Origin: Corynebacterium jeikeium
GTDB taxonomy: Bacteria > Actinomycetota > Actinomycetes > Mycobacteriales > Mycobacteriaceae
Assembly (NCBI RefSeq): GCF_028609885.1
Contig: NZ_CP063195.1
Coordinates: 2,046,001 to 2,110,000 of the forward strand
Length of the DNA: 64,000 nt
Direction: 5' to 3'
Under the pieces are notes generated by a model, which was not told the origin of the DNA, searched no databases, and saw only the letters and a list, made by a program, of their open reading frames with translations. Positions 28,351 to 38,700 of this stretch are shown here, one piece after another; the stretch's first letter is position 1, and each line of letters opens with the position of its first letter. Position numbers and translations under genes: made by a program.

Positions 28351-29646
28351 ATGAGCAACTCCCCCTCCCGCAGCTTCGACCGCAGCTTCGACATCACCCT
28401 GATGGGTGCCACCGGTTTCGTCGGCGCGCTGACCGCCGGCTACCTGGCCGCCAACGCTCCCGCCGACGTGCGCATCGCCCTGGCTGGCCGGAACCAGACC
28501 AAGCTAGAAGCCCTGCGCGAGCAGCTGGCTGCAAAGCACCCGCGGGCGGCGGACTTCCCTCTAGTCATCGCCGATTCCAGCGATAATCGCTCCCTGGAGA
28601 AGCTGGCTCGCGATACCCGTGTGGTTATCTCCACCGTCGGCCCCTATTACCGCTATGGGTTCCCCCTGGTCCGCGAATGCGCCACCCACGGAACGCACTA
28701 CGTCGACCTTGCCGGAGAGGCGCTCTTCATGCGGGAATCCGCTGATTCCTACCACGACCGCGCCACCGCCAGCGGGGCGCGCATCGTCCACGCCTGCGGC
28801 TTCGATTCCGTTCCGAGTGACCTGGGAATGCTGCTGCTGGGGCAGAGGGCGTCCGAAAATAAGGACAGCCTGAAGTCCGCCACCATGATCGTGAAGATGA
28901 AGGGCGGGCTCTCCGGCGGCACGGTCGACTCGATGCGCGAACAATTCGCCGCTGCCAAGGGCAGCCCGGAGAAAAAGCGGATGCTGGCCGACCCGTACAC
29001 CCTCTCCCCTGACCGCGCCAACGAGCCGGACCTGGGCAAACAGCCGGACTTCGGCGTAGCGCGGGAAAGCGACATCAGCGGTTCTAGCGCTAGCGACAAC
29101 AGCGAGGACGTCTGGGCGGGGCCCTTCATCATGGCGAGCTCCAACACGCGAGTGGTCCGCCGTTCGAACGCACTGCTCGGCTACGAATACGGCGACAAGC
29201 TGCGCTACAGCGAATACCAGTACACCGGCAAGGGGCTCAAGGGCCGCATGCGCGCCTTCACCATGGGCGCGGTTCTGGGCACGGCGGTGGCGGCGCTGAA
29301 CCAGGACAAGCTGCGCACGTTCCTCTCCCGTTGGGTACCGGAGCCCGGCGAAGGCCCCTCCGAGGCCGAACGCGATGCCGGATTCTTCCACACCACGCAT
29401 TTCGGTGTAGGCACAGGCGGCAGCACCTACCAACAGACCATCAGTCTGGACGCCGACCCGGGATATAAGGGCACGTCCCTGATGCTTAGCGAAGCTGCGC
29501 TCACCCTTGTTCTTTGTGACGCCGAACTGCCGACAGGCTCCACCTACCAAGGCGAAACCGGCGGCGGAGTGCTCACTCCGGCCACCGGCCTGGGGATGCC
29601 CTACGTGCGCCGCCTCAGCGACGCGGGCATGAAGTTCAGCGACTAG
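28351..29646 (+). CDS. Saccharopine-dehydrogenase-like NAD(P)-binding oxidoreductase
   Basis: A 431-residue protein opening with a Rossmann nucleotide-binding motif, [21 protein letters not shown], then [35 protein letters not shown] and [20 protein letters not shown] are typical of the family that includes mycobacterial trans-acting enoyl reductases (Rv2449c type). The likely job is reduction of a lipid or polyketide intermediate, but the substrate is not readable. ATG 28351 is chosen because it begins just before the dinucleotide fold; an upstream open frame would overlap trmL. There is no clear ribosome site, so a leaderless mRNA is possible. Its stop shares CTAG with lldD. Confidence 0.82.
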   Translation: MSNSPSRSFDRSFDITLMGATGFVGALTAGYLAANAPADVRIALAGRNQTKLEALREQLAAKHPRAADFPLVIADSSDNRSLEKLARDTRVVISTVGPYYRYGFPLVRECATHGTHYVDLAGEALFMRESADSYHDRATASGARIVHACGFDSVPSDLGMLLLGQRASENKDSLKSATMIVKMKGGLSGGTVDSMREQFAAAKGSPEKKRMLADPYTLSPDRANEPDLGKQPDFGVARESDISGSSASDNSEDVWAGPFIMASSNTRVVRRSNALLGYEYGDKLRYSEYQYTGKGLKGRMRAFTMGAVLGTAVAALNQDKLRTFLSRWVPEPGEGPSEAERDAGFFHTTHFGVGTGGSTYQQTISLDADPGYKGTSLMLSEAALTLVLCDAELPTGSTYQGETGGGVLTPATGLGMPYVRRLSDAGMKFSD

Positions 29647-30920
29647 CTGAACAGGTTCTGCTCGTCCTCGGGCACACCGTTCACCTGGTTTAGGTTCAGG
29701 GTGTTGAGCTGGGTGACGTGCTCCGGGGTCAGCTCGTCCAAGGAGGAAACCTGCAGCAGGCGCATGGTGCGGCGCACCTCGCTAGCCAGGATCTCGATGG
29801 CGCGGTTCACACCTGCTTCGCCGCCGGCCATCAGGCCGTAGAGGTATGCGCGACCGATCAGGGTGAACTTCGCGCCCTTGGCGATCGCGGCGACAATGTC
29901 CGCACCATTCATGATGCCTGTATCCATAGCCACGTCCACGTCGTTGCCGACCTCGCGGACAACCTCTGGCAGCAGCTGGAAAGGCACCGGCGCGCGATCC
30001 AACTGACGGCCGCCGTGGTTAGACAGGATGATGCCATCGACGCCCAGGTCGGCCAGCTTCTTAGAATCCGGCAGATTCTGCACGCCCTTGACAACCAGCT
30101 TTCCGGGCCACATCTCGCGAATAGTCTTCAGATCCTCAAACTTGATGGAGGGGTCCATAGCGGAGTCCAACAGTTCGCCAACCGTTCCGCCGGTGCTGGT
30201 CAGGGAAGCGAACTCCAGCGGCGGGGTGGTCAGAAAGTCCCACCACCACCAGGGGCGCGGGATAGCGTTGACAACGGTGCCCAGGGAGATCTCCGGTGGG
30301 ATCGAAAAACCATTGCGGGCATCGCGCAAGCGGTTGCCAGCGACGGGCGTATCCACAGTGAACAGCAGGGTATCGAAGCCGGCCTTGGCCGCGCGTTCCA
30401 CCAGGCCGTAGGAGATCTCGCGCTCCTTCATCACGTACAGCTGGAACCAGTTGCGGCCGTTCGGGTTGGCCTTTTGTACGTCCTCGATACTGGTGGTGCC
30501 CAGGGTGGACAGGCAGAACGGGATGCCCGCGGATCCCGCGGCGCTCGCGCCCGCGAGTTCGCCTTCGGTCTGCATCAGGCGGGTAAAGCCAGTCGGAGCG
30601 ATGCCGAACGGAAGGGAGGACTTGCCGCCGAAAATCTCCGCGGTGGTGTCCACATTGGAGACATCATTCAGGATCGACGGGTGGAACTCCACGTCGCGGA
30701 AGGCCTGGCGGGCGCGGTTCATCGAAATTTCTTCATCGGCGGCGCCATCGGTGTAGTCGAATGCTGCGGCCGGGGTGCGGCGCTTAGCGATGGCGCGCAG
30801 ATCCCAGATGGTCTGTGCATCGTTGAGTCGGCGAGCCTTGAAATCCAGGGTGGGCTTCTTAAACTTCAGCAGGTCGAAAATCTCAACGGGGTTCGGGATC
30901 TGGCGTTTCTGGTGTGCCAT
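29643..30920 (-). CDS. lldD: L-lactate dehydrogenase, FMN-dependent, quinone-linked
   Basis: Oxidises L-lactate to pyruvate and passes electrons to menaquinone at the membrane. The 425-residue protein has the alpha-hydroxy-acid oxidase features: [18 protein letters not shown] near residue 55, [79 protein letters not shown] with the catalytic His and Arg, and [16 protein letters not shown]. The HGGRQ motif and the length match corynebacterial LldD. It is transcribed alone. The stop overlaps the convergent reductase stop in one CTAG. Confidence 0.93.
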   Translation of the reverse strand: MAHQKRQIPNPVEIFDLLKFKKPTLDFKARRLNDAQTIWDLRAIAKRRTPAAAFDYTDGAADEEISMNRARQAFRDVEFHPSILNDVSNVDTTAEIFGGKSSLPFGIAPTGFTRLMQTEGELAGASAAGSAGIPFCLSTLGTTSIEDVQKANPNGRNWFQLYVMKEREISYGLVERAAKAGFDTLLFTVDTPVAGNRLRDARNGFSIPPEISLGTVVNAIPRPWWWWDFLTTPPLEFASLTSTGGTVGELLDSAMDPSIKFEDLKTIREMWPGKLVVKGVQNLPDSKKLADLGVDGIILSNHGGRQLDRAPVPFQLLPEVVREVGNDVDVAMDTGIMNGADIVAAIAKGAKFTLIGRAYLYGLMAGGEAGVNRAIEILASEVRRTMRLLQVSSLDELTPEHVTQLNTLNLNQVNGVPEDEQNLFS

Positions 30921-31091
30921 GGGAAAATCGCTCTCCTCACAGAGTGTCTTCGCGGTTCTTTCGCGCGAAATAGCGTGGTTTTGTAGGTCGCTGTTTTAGG
31001 GCCCAACAATTCCACGATAGGACGCTTCCCCGAGCTTCGCTGCCTGGGTGTGCTGCAGCACTTCCCATTAGTGCAGCGACTTCCGCTTCCC

Positions 31092-32885
31092 CTAGCTCAG
31101 CTCCGCGAAGAATTCCAGGATCCGCTCGCCGATCAGCTGCCGGGACTTCGGCTTCACGAACTGGTGGCCCTCCCCCGGAACCTCCAGGAACTGCGGGTTG
31201 CGCCCCAGCTCCACCAGCGCGTCGTACAGCTGTTGGGATTCCTGCAGCGGCACGTTCGAGTCGTTGGCGCCGTGGATGAACAGCACCGGAGTGGTGATCT
31301 GTTCCGCTTTGTGCAGAGGAGAAATTTCCCACAACAGCTCTGCGTCGTGCATCGGGTACCCATATTTCGGGGAGGCCGCACTCGCCAGCCAGGGCTCGGT
31401 CGACTCGTAGTAGGTTTCAAAGCTCGTCATGCCACACGCATCCACCACACCTAGGAACATGTCTGGGTAGCGCGCGGCCGCCAGCACAGCCAGGAACCCG
31501 CCGTAACTGCGGCCTCCCAGGAATACCCGCCCGGCGGTGCACAAGTCGGCGTCACAAAGAAAAGAAACAGTATCCGCAACGTCGTCGATCGCGGCGAAGC
31601 GACCGTAACGGTCATCGGCGTGGATGAAGGCGCGGCCGTTGCCCTTGCTGCCGCGAATATTGGGGGTAAACACGGTGTAACCAGCGGCGACGATGTCCGC
31701 AAGTACGTCGTGGTGGGCGGGCCGGGACTGCCCCTCGGGGCCGCCGTGCAGGTGGACGTACACCGGGTGCCCCGGCGCGGGGTCCTCCGGTAGGTACAGC
31801 CAGCCGGAAAGCTCCAGACCGTCGCGAGCGGTGTAGTAAACCAGCTCCGGAACGTCGCCCTGCCGGGCGCGCTCGTCCAGGCGGTCGGTGCGGTCCGGAT
31901 CCAGCGGCTCCACACGCCCGGCCTCCAGACGCAGCACCTCCACCGTAGGCGGCAGGTTCGGCCCTTCGACAGTCAGCGCCAGCAGCTGGCCATCGTCCGT
32001 GATGGACAGGCCCGCTGCAACCATGCCCGGCAGCTCGACGGTGCGGCGGACTTGCACGCGCTGCTCATCGCCGAGGCTCAGCAGCTCCAGGTTGGAAATG
32101 CCCGCCTGGTTCCACAGCACCGCGGCGGTCGACAGGTCCTCGCTGATGGCGAACTCGTCGACGTCCGCCTCGGGGTTGCTGATCAGCTCCTCGCGCTCGA
32201 TACACACCGGGCGCTCGCCTTCGATGTCCACCACCAGGCGCATGAGCCGACGGCGGTCCGCACCGTGGTCGGTAACCACGAGGATCACCAGGCGGCTGTC
32301 AGTGATCGGCAGGATCCGCCCGTCCTCCGTGGTGGCTCCCGGCTCCGGCGGCAGCAGGGGCATCCAGCGGCCTTGAGGGTTGACCAGCAGCAGTTCGCGG
32401 TTGCCGCGCGGGCCGACGCGCATGAGGCTATACCCGGCCTCCGAGGCGACGAGCAGCGCGTCGAGGCGGCGGTCCATCACCTGGTAGCGCGACGTATTCG
32501 GGTCGACCAGGCGCGCTTCCGTCATGCCGTCGGCCGCCACGGCGTCCATCGCCAGCTTGTCGCGGTCCGATTCGACCAGATGCGTGCGGGCATCGAAGGT
32601 GTTTCTTAGCGGTGACGCCCCTTCGACCTCAGGGTCTGTAGATACCGTGAAGGTCTCGAGCTTTTCGGAGCCCTTAGGGGACACTTCGCAGGCGATCCAT
32701 TGTGCGTCCGGGGAGTGCAGCACGCGCGTGACGGGGCCTTCGATGGGCAGCTGCACGGGGCGTTCTTTGCCCACACCATCCTCAGTGAGCGCTGCCTGGA
32801 CGGCGTAAGGGTACCCGCCATCACGGACAATGTAAGCGATAGCAGTGCCGTTGGGAGCTAGCGAGGGGACGGTCGTATGGCGCAT
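31092..32885 (-). CDS. S9-family prolyl-oligopeptidase-like peptidase
   Basis: A 597-residue serine peptidase without a signal peptide, so cytoplasmic. Residues 1-330 form a beta-propeller-like region (TVPSLAPNGTAIAYIVRDGG at the start). The C-terminal alpha/beta-hydrolase domain contains YLPEDPAPGHPVYVHLHGGPEGQSRP, the nucleophile serine in FLGGRSYGGFLAVLAA, the aspartate in FIHGANDSNVPLQES and the histidine in VPGEGHQF. This is the acylaminoacyl-peptidase/prolyl-oligopeptidase arrangement. It likely degrades short peptides; specificity is unknown. The divergent neighbour starts 101 bp away. Confidence 0.9.
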   Translation of the reverse strand: MRHTTVPSLAPNGTAIAYIVRDGGYPYAVQAALTEDGVGKERPVQLPIEGPVTRVLHSPDAQWIACEVSPKGSEKLETFTVSTDPEVEGASPLRNTFDARTHLVESDRDKLAMDAVAADGMTEARLVDPNTSRYQVMDRRLDALLVASEAGYSLMRVGPRGNRELLLVNPQGRWMPLLPPEPGATTEDGRILPITDSRLVILVVTDHGADRRRLMRLVVDIEGERPVCIEREELISNPEADVDEFAISEDLSTAAVLWNQAGISNLELLSLGDEQRVQVRRTVELPGMVAAGLSITDDGQLLALTVEGPNLPPTVEVLRLEAGRVEPLDPDRTDRLDERARQGDVPELVYYTARDGLELSGWLYLPEDPAPGHPVYVHLHGGPEGQSRPAHHDVLADIVAAGYTVFTPNIRGSKGNGRAFIHADDRYGRFAAIDDVADTVSFLCDADLCTAGRVFLGGRSYGGFLAVLAAARYPDMFLGVVDACGMTSFETYYESTEPWLASAASPKYGYPMHDAELLWEISPLHKAEQITTPVLFIHGANDSNVPLQESQQLYDALVELGRNPQFLEVPGEGHQFVKPKSRQLIGERILEFFAELS

Positions 32886-32986
32886 GACTCTAATATTCTA
32901 GCCAAGCCCCAGCAGCTGGCCTAACAGTTCCGCCTTTGGGTAGAGACTGGTGCGGGTGGGGCGAAGAAACTCTATGCTGTGAAGAC

Positions 32987-34177
32987 ATGAGCATTTACGT
33001 AAACGCTTACTCCACTGTGCGCGCGGACGTGCCTTTCCGCGGACCGGGCGAGCCCGCCATTGCATCCCGCGAGTTGTGCTTCGACTCGCCGGACCGGCCG
33101 TTCCTCAAGACGGCGGCCAATGGCGCTAGCGAGAACGAGGAGCAGCAGACCCGTGAGCTGCTGGAACACCTAACGGGTTTCGAGGGTTACGTCGCCACGC
33201 AGGGTGAGGAGCGTTTCGGCAGCTTTAATTCCTACATCCACTCGGTGATGCAGCACGTCCACAGCGTACGGCGCCACTATGTGTTCGAGCGCGACGACGA
33301 CTTTGACTTCTCCCACCTGGGCGAATTCGCCGACTGGGCGCGCGAGGCCAACGCGGTCTTTTTCCTGACCGACGGCACCGTACGCAACGCAGGTGGCGCA
33401 GATCTGCTGGATCCCGCTCTAGTTGGCAGTTCCCAGTCCAGTGGAGCACAGGCAAACTCCGTGCCGCAGCACCCGGGTGCCGTGGAGCGGATGCGCCGCG
33501 TGCGCGGGGACCTGTGGCGGAAGGGGTTCCAGGTAGCGACGACACTGCCGCCAGTGCGCAGCGAAGCTGAGGTGCTGCTGCGCCCCGCCGAGGAGGTTTT
33601 CAACCGGGCCGTGACCTTGTCCGTGGTGGCGACCGTTGCCGTGGCAGTGCTAAACGGCGAACCCGTGGACTTCAACGCACTGCGCGCTGGCTCGCGACGG
33701 GCCTTCGACCACCTCACCCCGGTTGAGCGCTCCTTCCTCGACGCAGCGGAGGCTGCGCAGGGCGCACAGGGGGCACAGTCCTATAGCCAGGAGCTGCAGG
33801 ACGATGCGTACCAGCTGGCCTGGGCCTACACCGCTGCAGAGTTCCTCGCCTGGGCCGTCGGCCTGATCGACATTGACGTCTTCGGGTTCGCCCCCGTGGA
33901 TCTTCCCGCCTTGCGGGCTGCGCTGCGCGCCGTGGATAACGAGGGCCGCGATGCTTCCGCACTGCCGCTGCGCAGCCTCCCTGAGATCTGCGATGCTTTG
34001 GAGCACATCTACTCGCTGCGCTGGGTTTCCGTGGAACTGCAGTCCGATAACCCCAGCCAGACCGGCCCCGGCACCCTCCAGCCCCAGGACCATTCCACCC
34101 TGGTCGAACGTCACCGCGCTGTCGCCTGGCTGACCGATCCGGTTATCTCGTACGACGATGTAGATCTCTCTACTTAA
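32987..34177 (+). CDS. DUF4272-like protein of unknown function
   Basis: A 396-residue cytoplasmic protein. The start is ATG 32987 (MSIYVNAYSTVRADVP), preceded by GAAGAC. The C-terminal half resembles DUF4272: RSEAEVLLRPAEEVFNRAVTLSVVATVAVAVLNGEP, LTPVERSFLDAAEA, and YQLAWAYTAAEFLAWAVGLIDI, followed by a WVSVEL / HRAVAWL end. There are no enzyme motifs or membrane segments. The N-terminal third (FGSFNSYIHSVMQHVHSVRRHYVFERDDDFDFSHLGEFADWARE) is separate and probably binds or measures something unknown. It converges on the esterase gene with 25 bp between stops. Confidence 0.7.
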   Translation: MSIYVNAYSTVRADVPFRGPGEPAIASRELCFDSPDRPFLKTAANGASENEEQQTRELLEHLTGFEGYVATQGEERFGSFNSYIHSVMQHVHSVRRHYVFERDDDFDFSHLGEFADWAREANAVFFLTDGTVRNAGGADLLDPALVGSSQSSGAQANSVPQHPGAVERMRRVRGDLWRKGFQVATTLPPVRSEAEVLLRPAEEVFNRAVTLSVVATVAVAVLNGEPVDFNALRAGSRRAFDHLTPVERSFLDAAEAAQGAQGAQSYSQELQDDAYQLAWAYTAAEFLAWAVGLIDIDVFGFAPVDLPALRAALRAVDNEGRDASALPLRSLPEICDALEHIYSLRWVSVELQSDNPSQTGPGTLQPQDHSTLVERHRAVAWLTDPVISYDDVDLST

Positions 34178-34202
34178 ACGTCGCACGCCGCGGTGGGAGG
34201 CG

Positions 34203-35678
34203 TCAGCGGTGATGAGCCTCAAAGAATGCGGCAACTTCGCCCGTCGCCGTCACTGCATTGGAGCGGCGTTCACGCGAACGATCCTCCGCACCCGCGCCGG
34301 CTTCACCTGTGCGCTCGCCCATCCAGGTGTGTCCGGCGTCGCCGATGGCCAGGTGCATGACCTCCATGTGTTGGCCACAGTGTGGCCATTGCACGCGCTG
34401 CACGGCATCCGTCACACGGGTTGCAATCGGCGCGCCCACGCAACGCGCGCGACCCGCATATAGCTGCGCGAACTCGAAGGCTCCCAGGTACTCGTCCTCG
34501 TATCGTTCGCCGCCACCGTAGTGGATCGTCTGATCCTTACGGCCGTGAATGTCCAGGTACGGGGTGGTTTTACCGCGCTTGAAGCGGACGTCCTGTGGCT
34601 TCTTTGGATCCGCCCCCTTCTCTGCGCAGGCGCGCCACGTGCCCGAGTAGTAGGCCGCGGAAACGGCCGCGAAGGCCGCGAACTCGTCCGGCATCTCGCA
34701 GGCCAGCTTGCCTACGAAGCCCCCGCCGTTGGACATGCCCGTCGCGTAGATCCGGTTCGCATCCACCTGGTAGGTGGAAGACACTGCATCCAGCACATCA
34801 CGAACGAAGCGCACGTCCTCGCCGTGCTTCACCTGCGCATACGGGGCGCCCTCCCATGCGTTGCCGATACCCTGTGGGTACACCACGATCGCTTTCTTTC
34901 CCGCCAGACCGGTGTAACGAGCCATCTGGGTGGCCTGCTCGCGGTAGCCGTGGAACGCAAAGATCAGCGGGAGGGGCTTCTGGTCCTTCGCGTTTGCCTG
35001 TGGGTTTTTGTCGTAGGGCTGCGCGCCGCGCGGGACGTTAATGATGTACCGGCGGTCGCGCTTGCCGGACTTGAGCTCGAGGGTTTTGTTCTGCCCTGCC
35101 TTCGGCACTTCGCGGATCGGGTGGAAGTGCTGCGGGATGCGCGCCACCGCAGGGGAAACCTGCACGTTGGGGCCTGCGGGCGGGATGGCCACAGCTTCCG
35201 TCGGGGCGAAATCCGCCGGTTCTTTTACCGTATTGTGCGCCTGCGGGTCTTCGTGGTTGGCATGGGTGATCTTCTGAATTGCCACGCCCATTCCGGCTGC
35301 GCAGAGCAGCAGAAACGCCGCGAGTACGGTTGCCGCGATGCGCCTGCGGCGAAACTGCTGTTCCGTAGGGCGGCTGCCGGAGGGGCGCTCCGGCACGCGC
35401 CGATTGCTTCGGCGTTCCGCGCGGTGCCGCCCGCCCTTCTCGCGGTTTTCGGGTGTTTGCTGGCGACGCCGCCTGCTCCCCCGCCAGGAATCCTCCCCCA
35501 AGCGCGCAGCTTCCTGCTCGTTGACCTGCGGAGGTGCCGCTAGGTGGTGGCGCTCCTTCCGAGCCGAGTCCTTCTGGGCCGAGGTTTCCCGCGCGTGGCG
35601 TGGCGCGCGCGGGGCATCGGGGTCGAAAGGCTTACGAGTCACGGGGACGATTGTTCTTGGCTCATCCGCCTGTGTCAA
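34203..35678 (-). CDS. Membrane-anchored esterase of the PHB-depolymerase/feruloyl-esterase type
   Basis: A 491-residue protein. The first 110 residues are cytoplasmic and Arg/Lys-rich. One membrane helix lies at about residues 112-133 (IAATVLAAFLLLCAAGMGVAI), so the esterase domain faces outside. It contains PLIFAFHGYREQATQMARYTGLA, AIVVYPQGIGNAWEG, VRFVRDVLDAVSSTYQVDANRIYATGMSNGGGFVGKLACEMPDEFAA split around the nucleophile serine of GMSNGGG, the Asp of DIHGRKDQ and the His of GDAGHTWMG. The likely substrate is an ester of a polymer or lipid. The start appears to be TTG 35678 behind GAGGG; no in-frame ATG exists nearby. Confidence 0.83.
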   Translation of the reverse strand: MTQADEPRTIVPVTRKPFDPDAPRAPRHARETSAQKDSARKERHHLAAPPQVNEQEAARLGEDSWRGSRRRRQQTPENREKGGRHRAERRSNRRVPERPSGSRPTEQQFRRRRIAATVLAAFLLLCAAGMGVAIQKITHANHEDPQAHNTVKEPADFAPTEAVAIPPAGPNVQVSPAVARIPQHFHPIREVPKAGQNKTLELKSGKRDRRYIINVPRGAQPYDKNPQANAKDQKPLPLIFAFHGYREQATQMARYTGLAGKKAIVVYPQGIGNAWEGAPYAQVKHGEDVRFVRDVLDAVSSTYQVDANRIYATGMSNGGGFVGKLACEMPDEFAAFAAVSAAYYSGTWRACAEKGADPKKPQDVRFKRGKTTPYLDIHGRKDQTIHYGGGERYEDEYLGAFEFAQLYAGRARCVGAPIATRVTDAVQRVQWPHCGQHMEVMHLAIGDAGHTWMGERTGEAGAGAEDRSRERRSNAVTATGEVAAFFEAHHR

Positions 35679-35738
35679 TCACCGGCCCTCGTGTTCAGTG
35701 TCACCCTAGCGCCGCCCCAGTGTCACTCGAGCGTCATC

Positions 35739-38700
35739 TCAGCGGAAGTCCCGCGAGCCCGCGTGTGCTCCCGCGATCTCACCGGCCGGCCGCAGCTGAG
35801 TCTCCACCTGTTCCAGCAGATCCGCCGTCACGGTGGCCGCCCCTTCCGCGTTATGGACGATGCCCCGGACGACCAGAATCTTTGCATTCAGCGCGATCGC
35901 CCGCTGCCGCGCCCACAGCCCCTGCGAGACCACAATATTCGCCAGCCCGGTCTCGTCCTCCAAACCGAAAAACACCACCCCACCTGCGGTTGCGGGGCGC
36001 TGCCGATGGGTCACCACGCCCGCGACGCGCAGCCGCGCGCCATCGGGGACGCGCAGCAAACTATCGGCCGTCACCACTGCCGCGCCGCCACGCGGGGCAG
36101 TATCACCGGAGTGCGCACCGCGCGGGGCAGGGCGCAGATGCCACTCGTCCAGGTATTCGCGCAGCAGATGCACCGGATGTTCGGCCGTCGTCACGCCCGT
36201 GGTCGCTAGTTCGGACGCCACCATCTCAAAAGCACTCATCCCAGGCAACGCCGGCGCATGCACACCGGACGTCCCCGGCAGCATTCCCGGCCGCTCGGTC
36301 GCCGCCACCCCGGCAGCCCACACGGCCTGGCGGCGGGTTAGCCCGAGGCTCCCCAAAGCCCCCGCTCGCGCCAGCTTCTCCACGTGGGCCACGGTCAGCC
36401 CGGCCTCGCGGGATAGGTCTTCCACGCTGGTGAAGCGGCCGATCCGTTCGCGCGCCTCCACGATGCGCTCCGCCACTTCGGCGGAGATCCCTTTCACCCC
36501 GCCCGCCCCGCTGAGCCCGAGCCGGATCTGCCCCACCGGCTCGCCGGTCCCCCGGCCTAACCCGTGAACTCCCGTGGGCCGGTTGGTGCGTGGGGGCGTC
36601 ATTAAGGAAACAACCGCATCCACCTGCACGTCCGAAGCGTTCACGTCCACGGGAAGGACCTCCACGCCGTGGCGACGCGCGTCGGCCAGCAAGGACTGCG
36701 GCGAGTAGAACCCCATCGGCTGGGCACGCAGCAGGGCCACGCAGAACTCCGCCGGATAGTGGTACTTGAACCACGCAGAGTAGTAGACCAGGGAGGCGAA
36801 AGACTGCGAGTGTGATTCCGGGAAGCCATAGCTGGCGAAGGCCACGATCTTGTCCCATAGGCGGTCGGCCACCGCACCGCGGATTCCGTTCTTCGCCTCC
36901 AACCCCTGGTAGAAGCGCTTTTTCAGCCGCTCCATCTTCTGCGGCGAGCGCTTGGATCCCATCGCCCGGCGCAGGGTATCGGCTTCGGCGCCGCTAAAGC
37001 CCGCGGCGTCCACGGCCATCTGCATCAGCTGCTCCTGGAACAACGGGATGCCCAGGGTCTTCGTCAGGGCGGGCTCCAGGCACGGGTGGTCGAAGGTCAC
37101 GGGCTCCAGGCCATTACGGCGGCGAATATAGGGGTGCACGGAGCCGCCCTGGATGGGCCCGGGGCGGATCAGCGCAACCTCCACCACCAGGTCGTAGAAG
37201 GTGCGCGGTTTCAAGCGCGGCAGGGTGGACATCTGCGCGCGGGATTCCACCTGGAACACTCCTACCGCGTCCGCGCGGGAGAGCATCGCGTAGACCTCCG
37301 GCTCCGTGGGGTCCAGCCGCCACAGCTCCACCTCCCGCCCCCGGTGGGCGCGCACCTGGTCCACCGCGTGGTGTAGCGCCTCCAGCATGCCGAGCCCCAG
37401 CAGGTCGAACTTCACCAGCCCCACGGCCGCGCAGTCGTCCTTGTCCCACTGCACCACCGAACGGCCTTCCATCCGCGCCCATTCCGTCGGCACGACCTGT
37501 GCGATCGGGCGGTCGCAGATCACCATGCCGCCGGAGTGAATGCCTAGGTGGCGGGGGTGGTCCAGCATCTGCTCGGCTAAACGCTGCACTGCGTCGGGGG
37601 TCTGTTCCGGGTTACGGGTCCAGGCATCGATCTGGCCCGGCGCGTAGCCGAGGGCACGCCCGGCATCGCGGGTGGCGCCGCGGCGGCGGTAGGTGATCAC
37701 GTTCGCCACCTGCGCGGCGTTCTCGCGGCCATAGCGGGAGTACACATACTGGATAGCCTCCTCGCGCCGCCCGGATTCAATGTCGAGGTCGATGTCGGGC
37801 GGCCCGTCGCGCTCCGGGGAGAGAAAGCGCTCGAAGAGCAGGCCGGAGGCCACAGCGTCCACCGTCGTGATCCCCAGCGCAAAGCACACCGCGGAGTTCG
37901 CCGCGGATCCTCGCCCCTGGCAAAAGATGTTGTTCTCGTGGCAGAAGGAGACAATGTCGTGGACGATCAGGAAGTAGCCGGGAAACCCCAGCTGCTCGAT
38001 GGTTTCCAGCTCGCGGTCGATGGTGGCCCAGGCTTGGTTGGCGGCGGCGGAGGAACCGCGCTGGCCGTAGCGCTGCGCCCCGCCGCGTTCGGTAATGGCG
38101 CGCAACCAGGTCATTTCCGTGTACCCCTCCGGCACGGGGAAGTGCGGCAGGTTCGGCGCGACAAGGTCCAGCGTGAAGGCGCATTCCTCGGCAACCTGCA
38201 CGGAGGTCTCCACGGCACGCGCCAGCCACTCGCAATCGCCCGCAAGCTGCAGCATCTCCTCGCCCGAGCGCAGCCACGAGCCGCCGACCGGGTGGGTGGT
38301 CGGCTCCGCGGCTGCCATGTCTTTCCGCTCGCGCAGTGCGGCCTTCGCCCCGGCCAGCCGGGAGTACTTAGGGGTGGCGCACGTCGGGGCGCTGCTGACG
38401 ATTTCGCGTAGGCCGTGGCGCACTGCCAGGGCGTGGAGGCGCTCATTGCGGTCGGCATCGGCGGGGTTCATCGTGTGCTGCAGCTCCACTACGACGTTGT
38501 CCGCGCCGAAGAGATCCACGAGCTGCGCATCCGCCCAGCGCCAATCCAGCAATACTAGCCAGTGGCCGCCGGCTGCCTCTGCCAGCTGGGGCAGGCTGGG
38601 GTACCGGACGGAGTCTTTGTCCGGGTCGGCCATGCGGGCGTCCGAAATAACCCGGCTGAGCCGCGTGTAGCCTTCGCGCCCCTTGCACAGCACCGTGAGC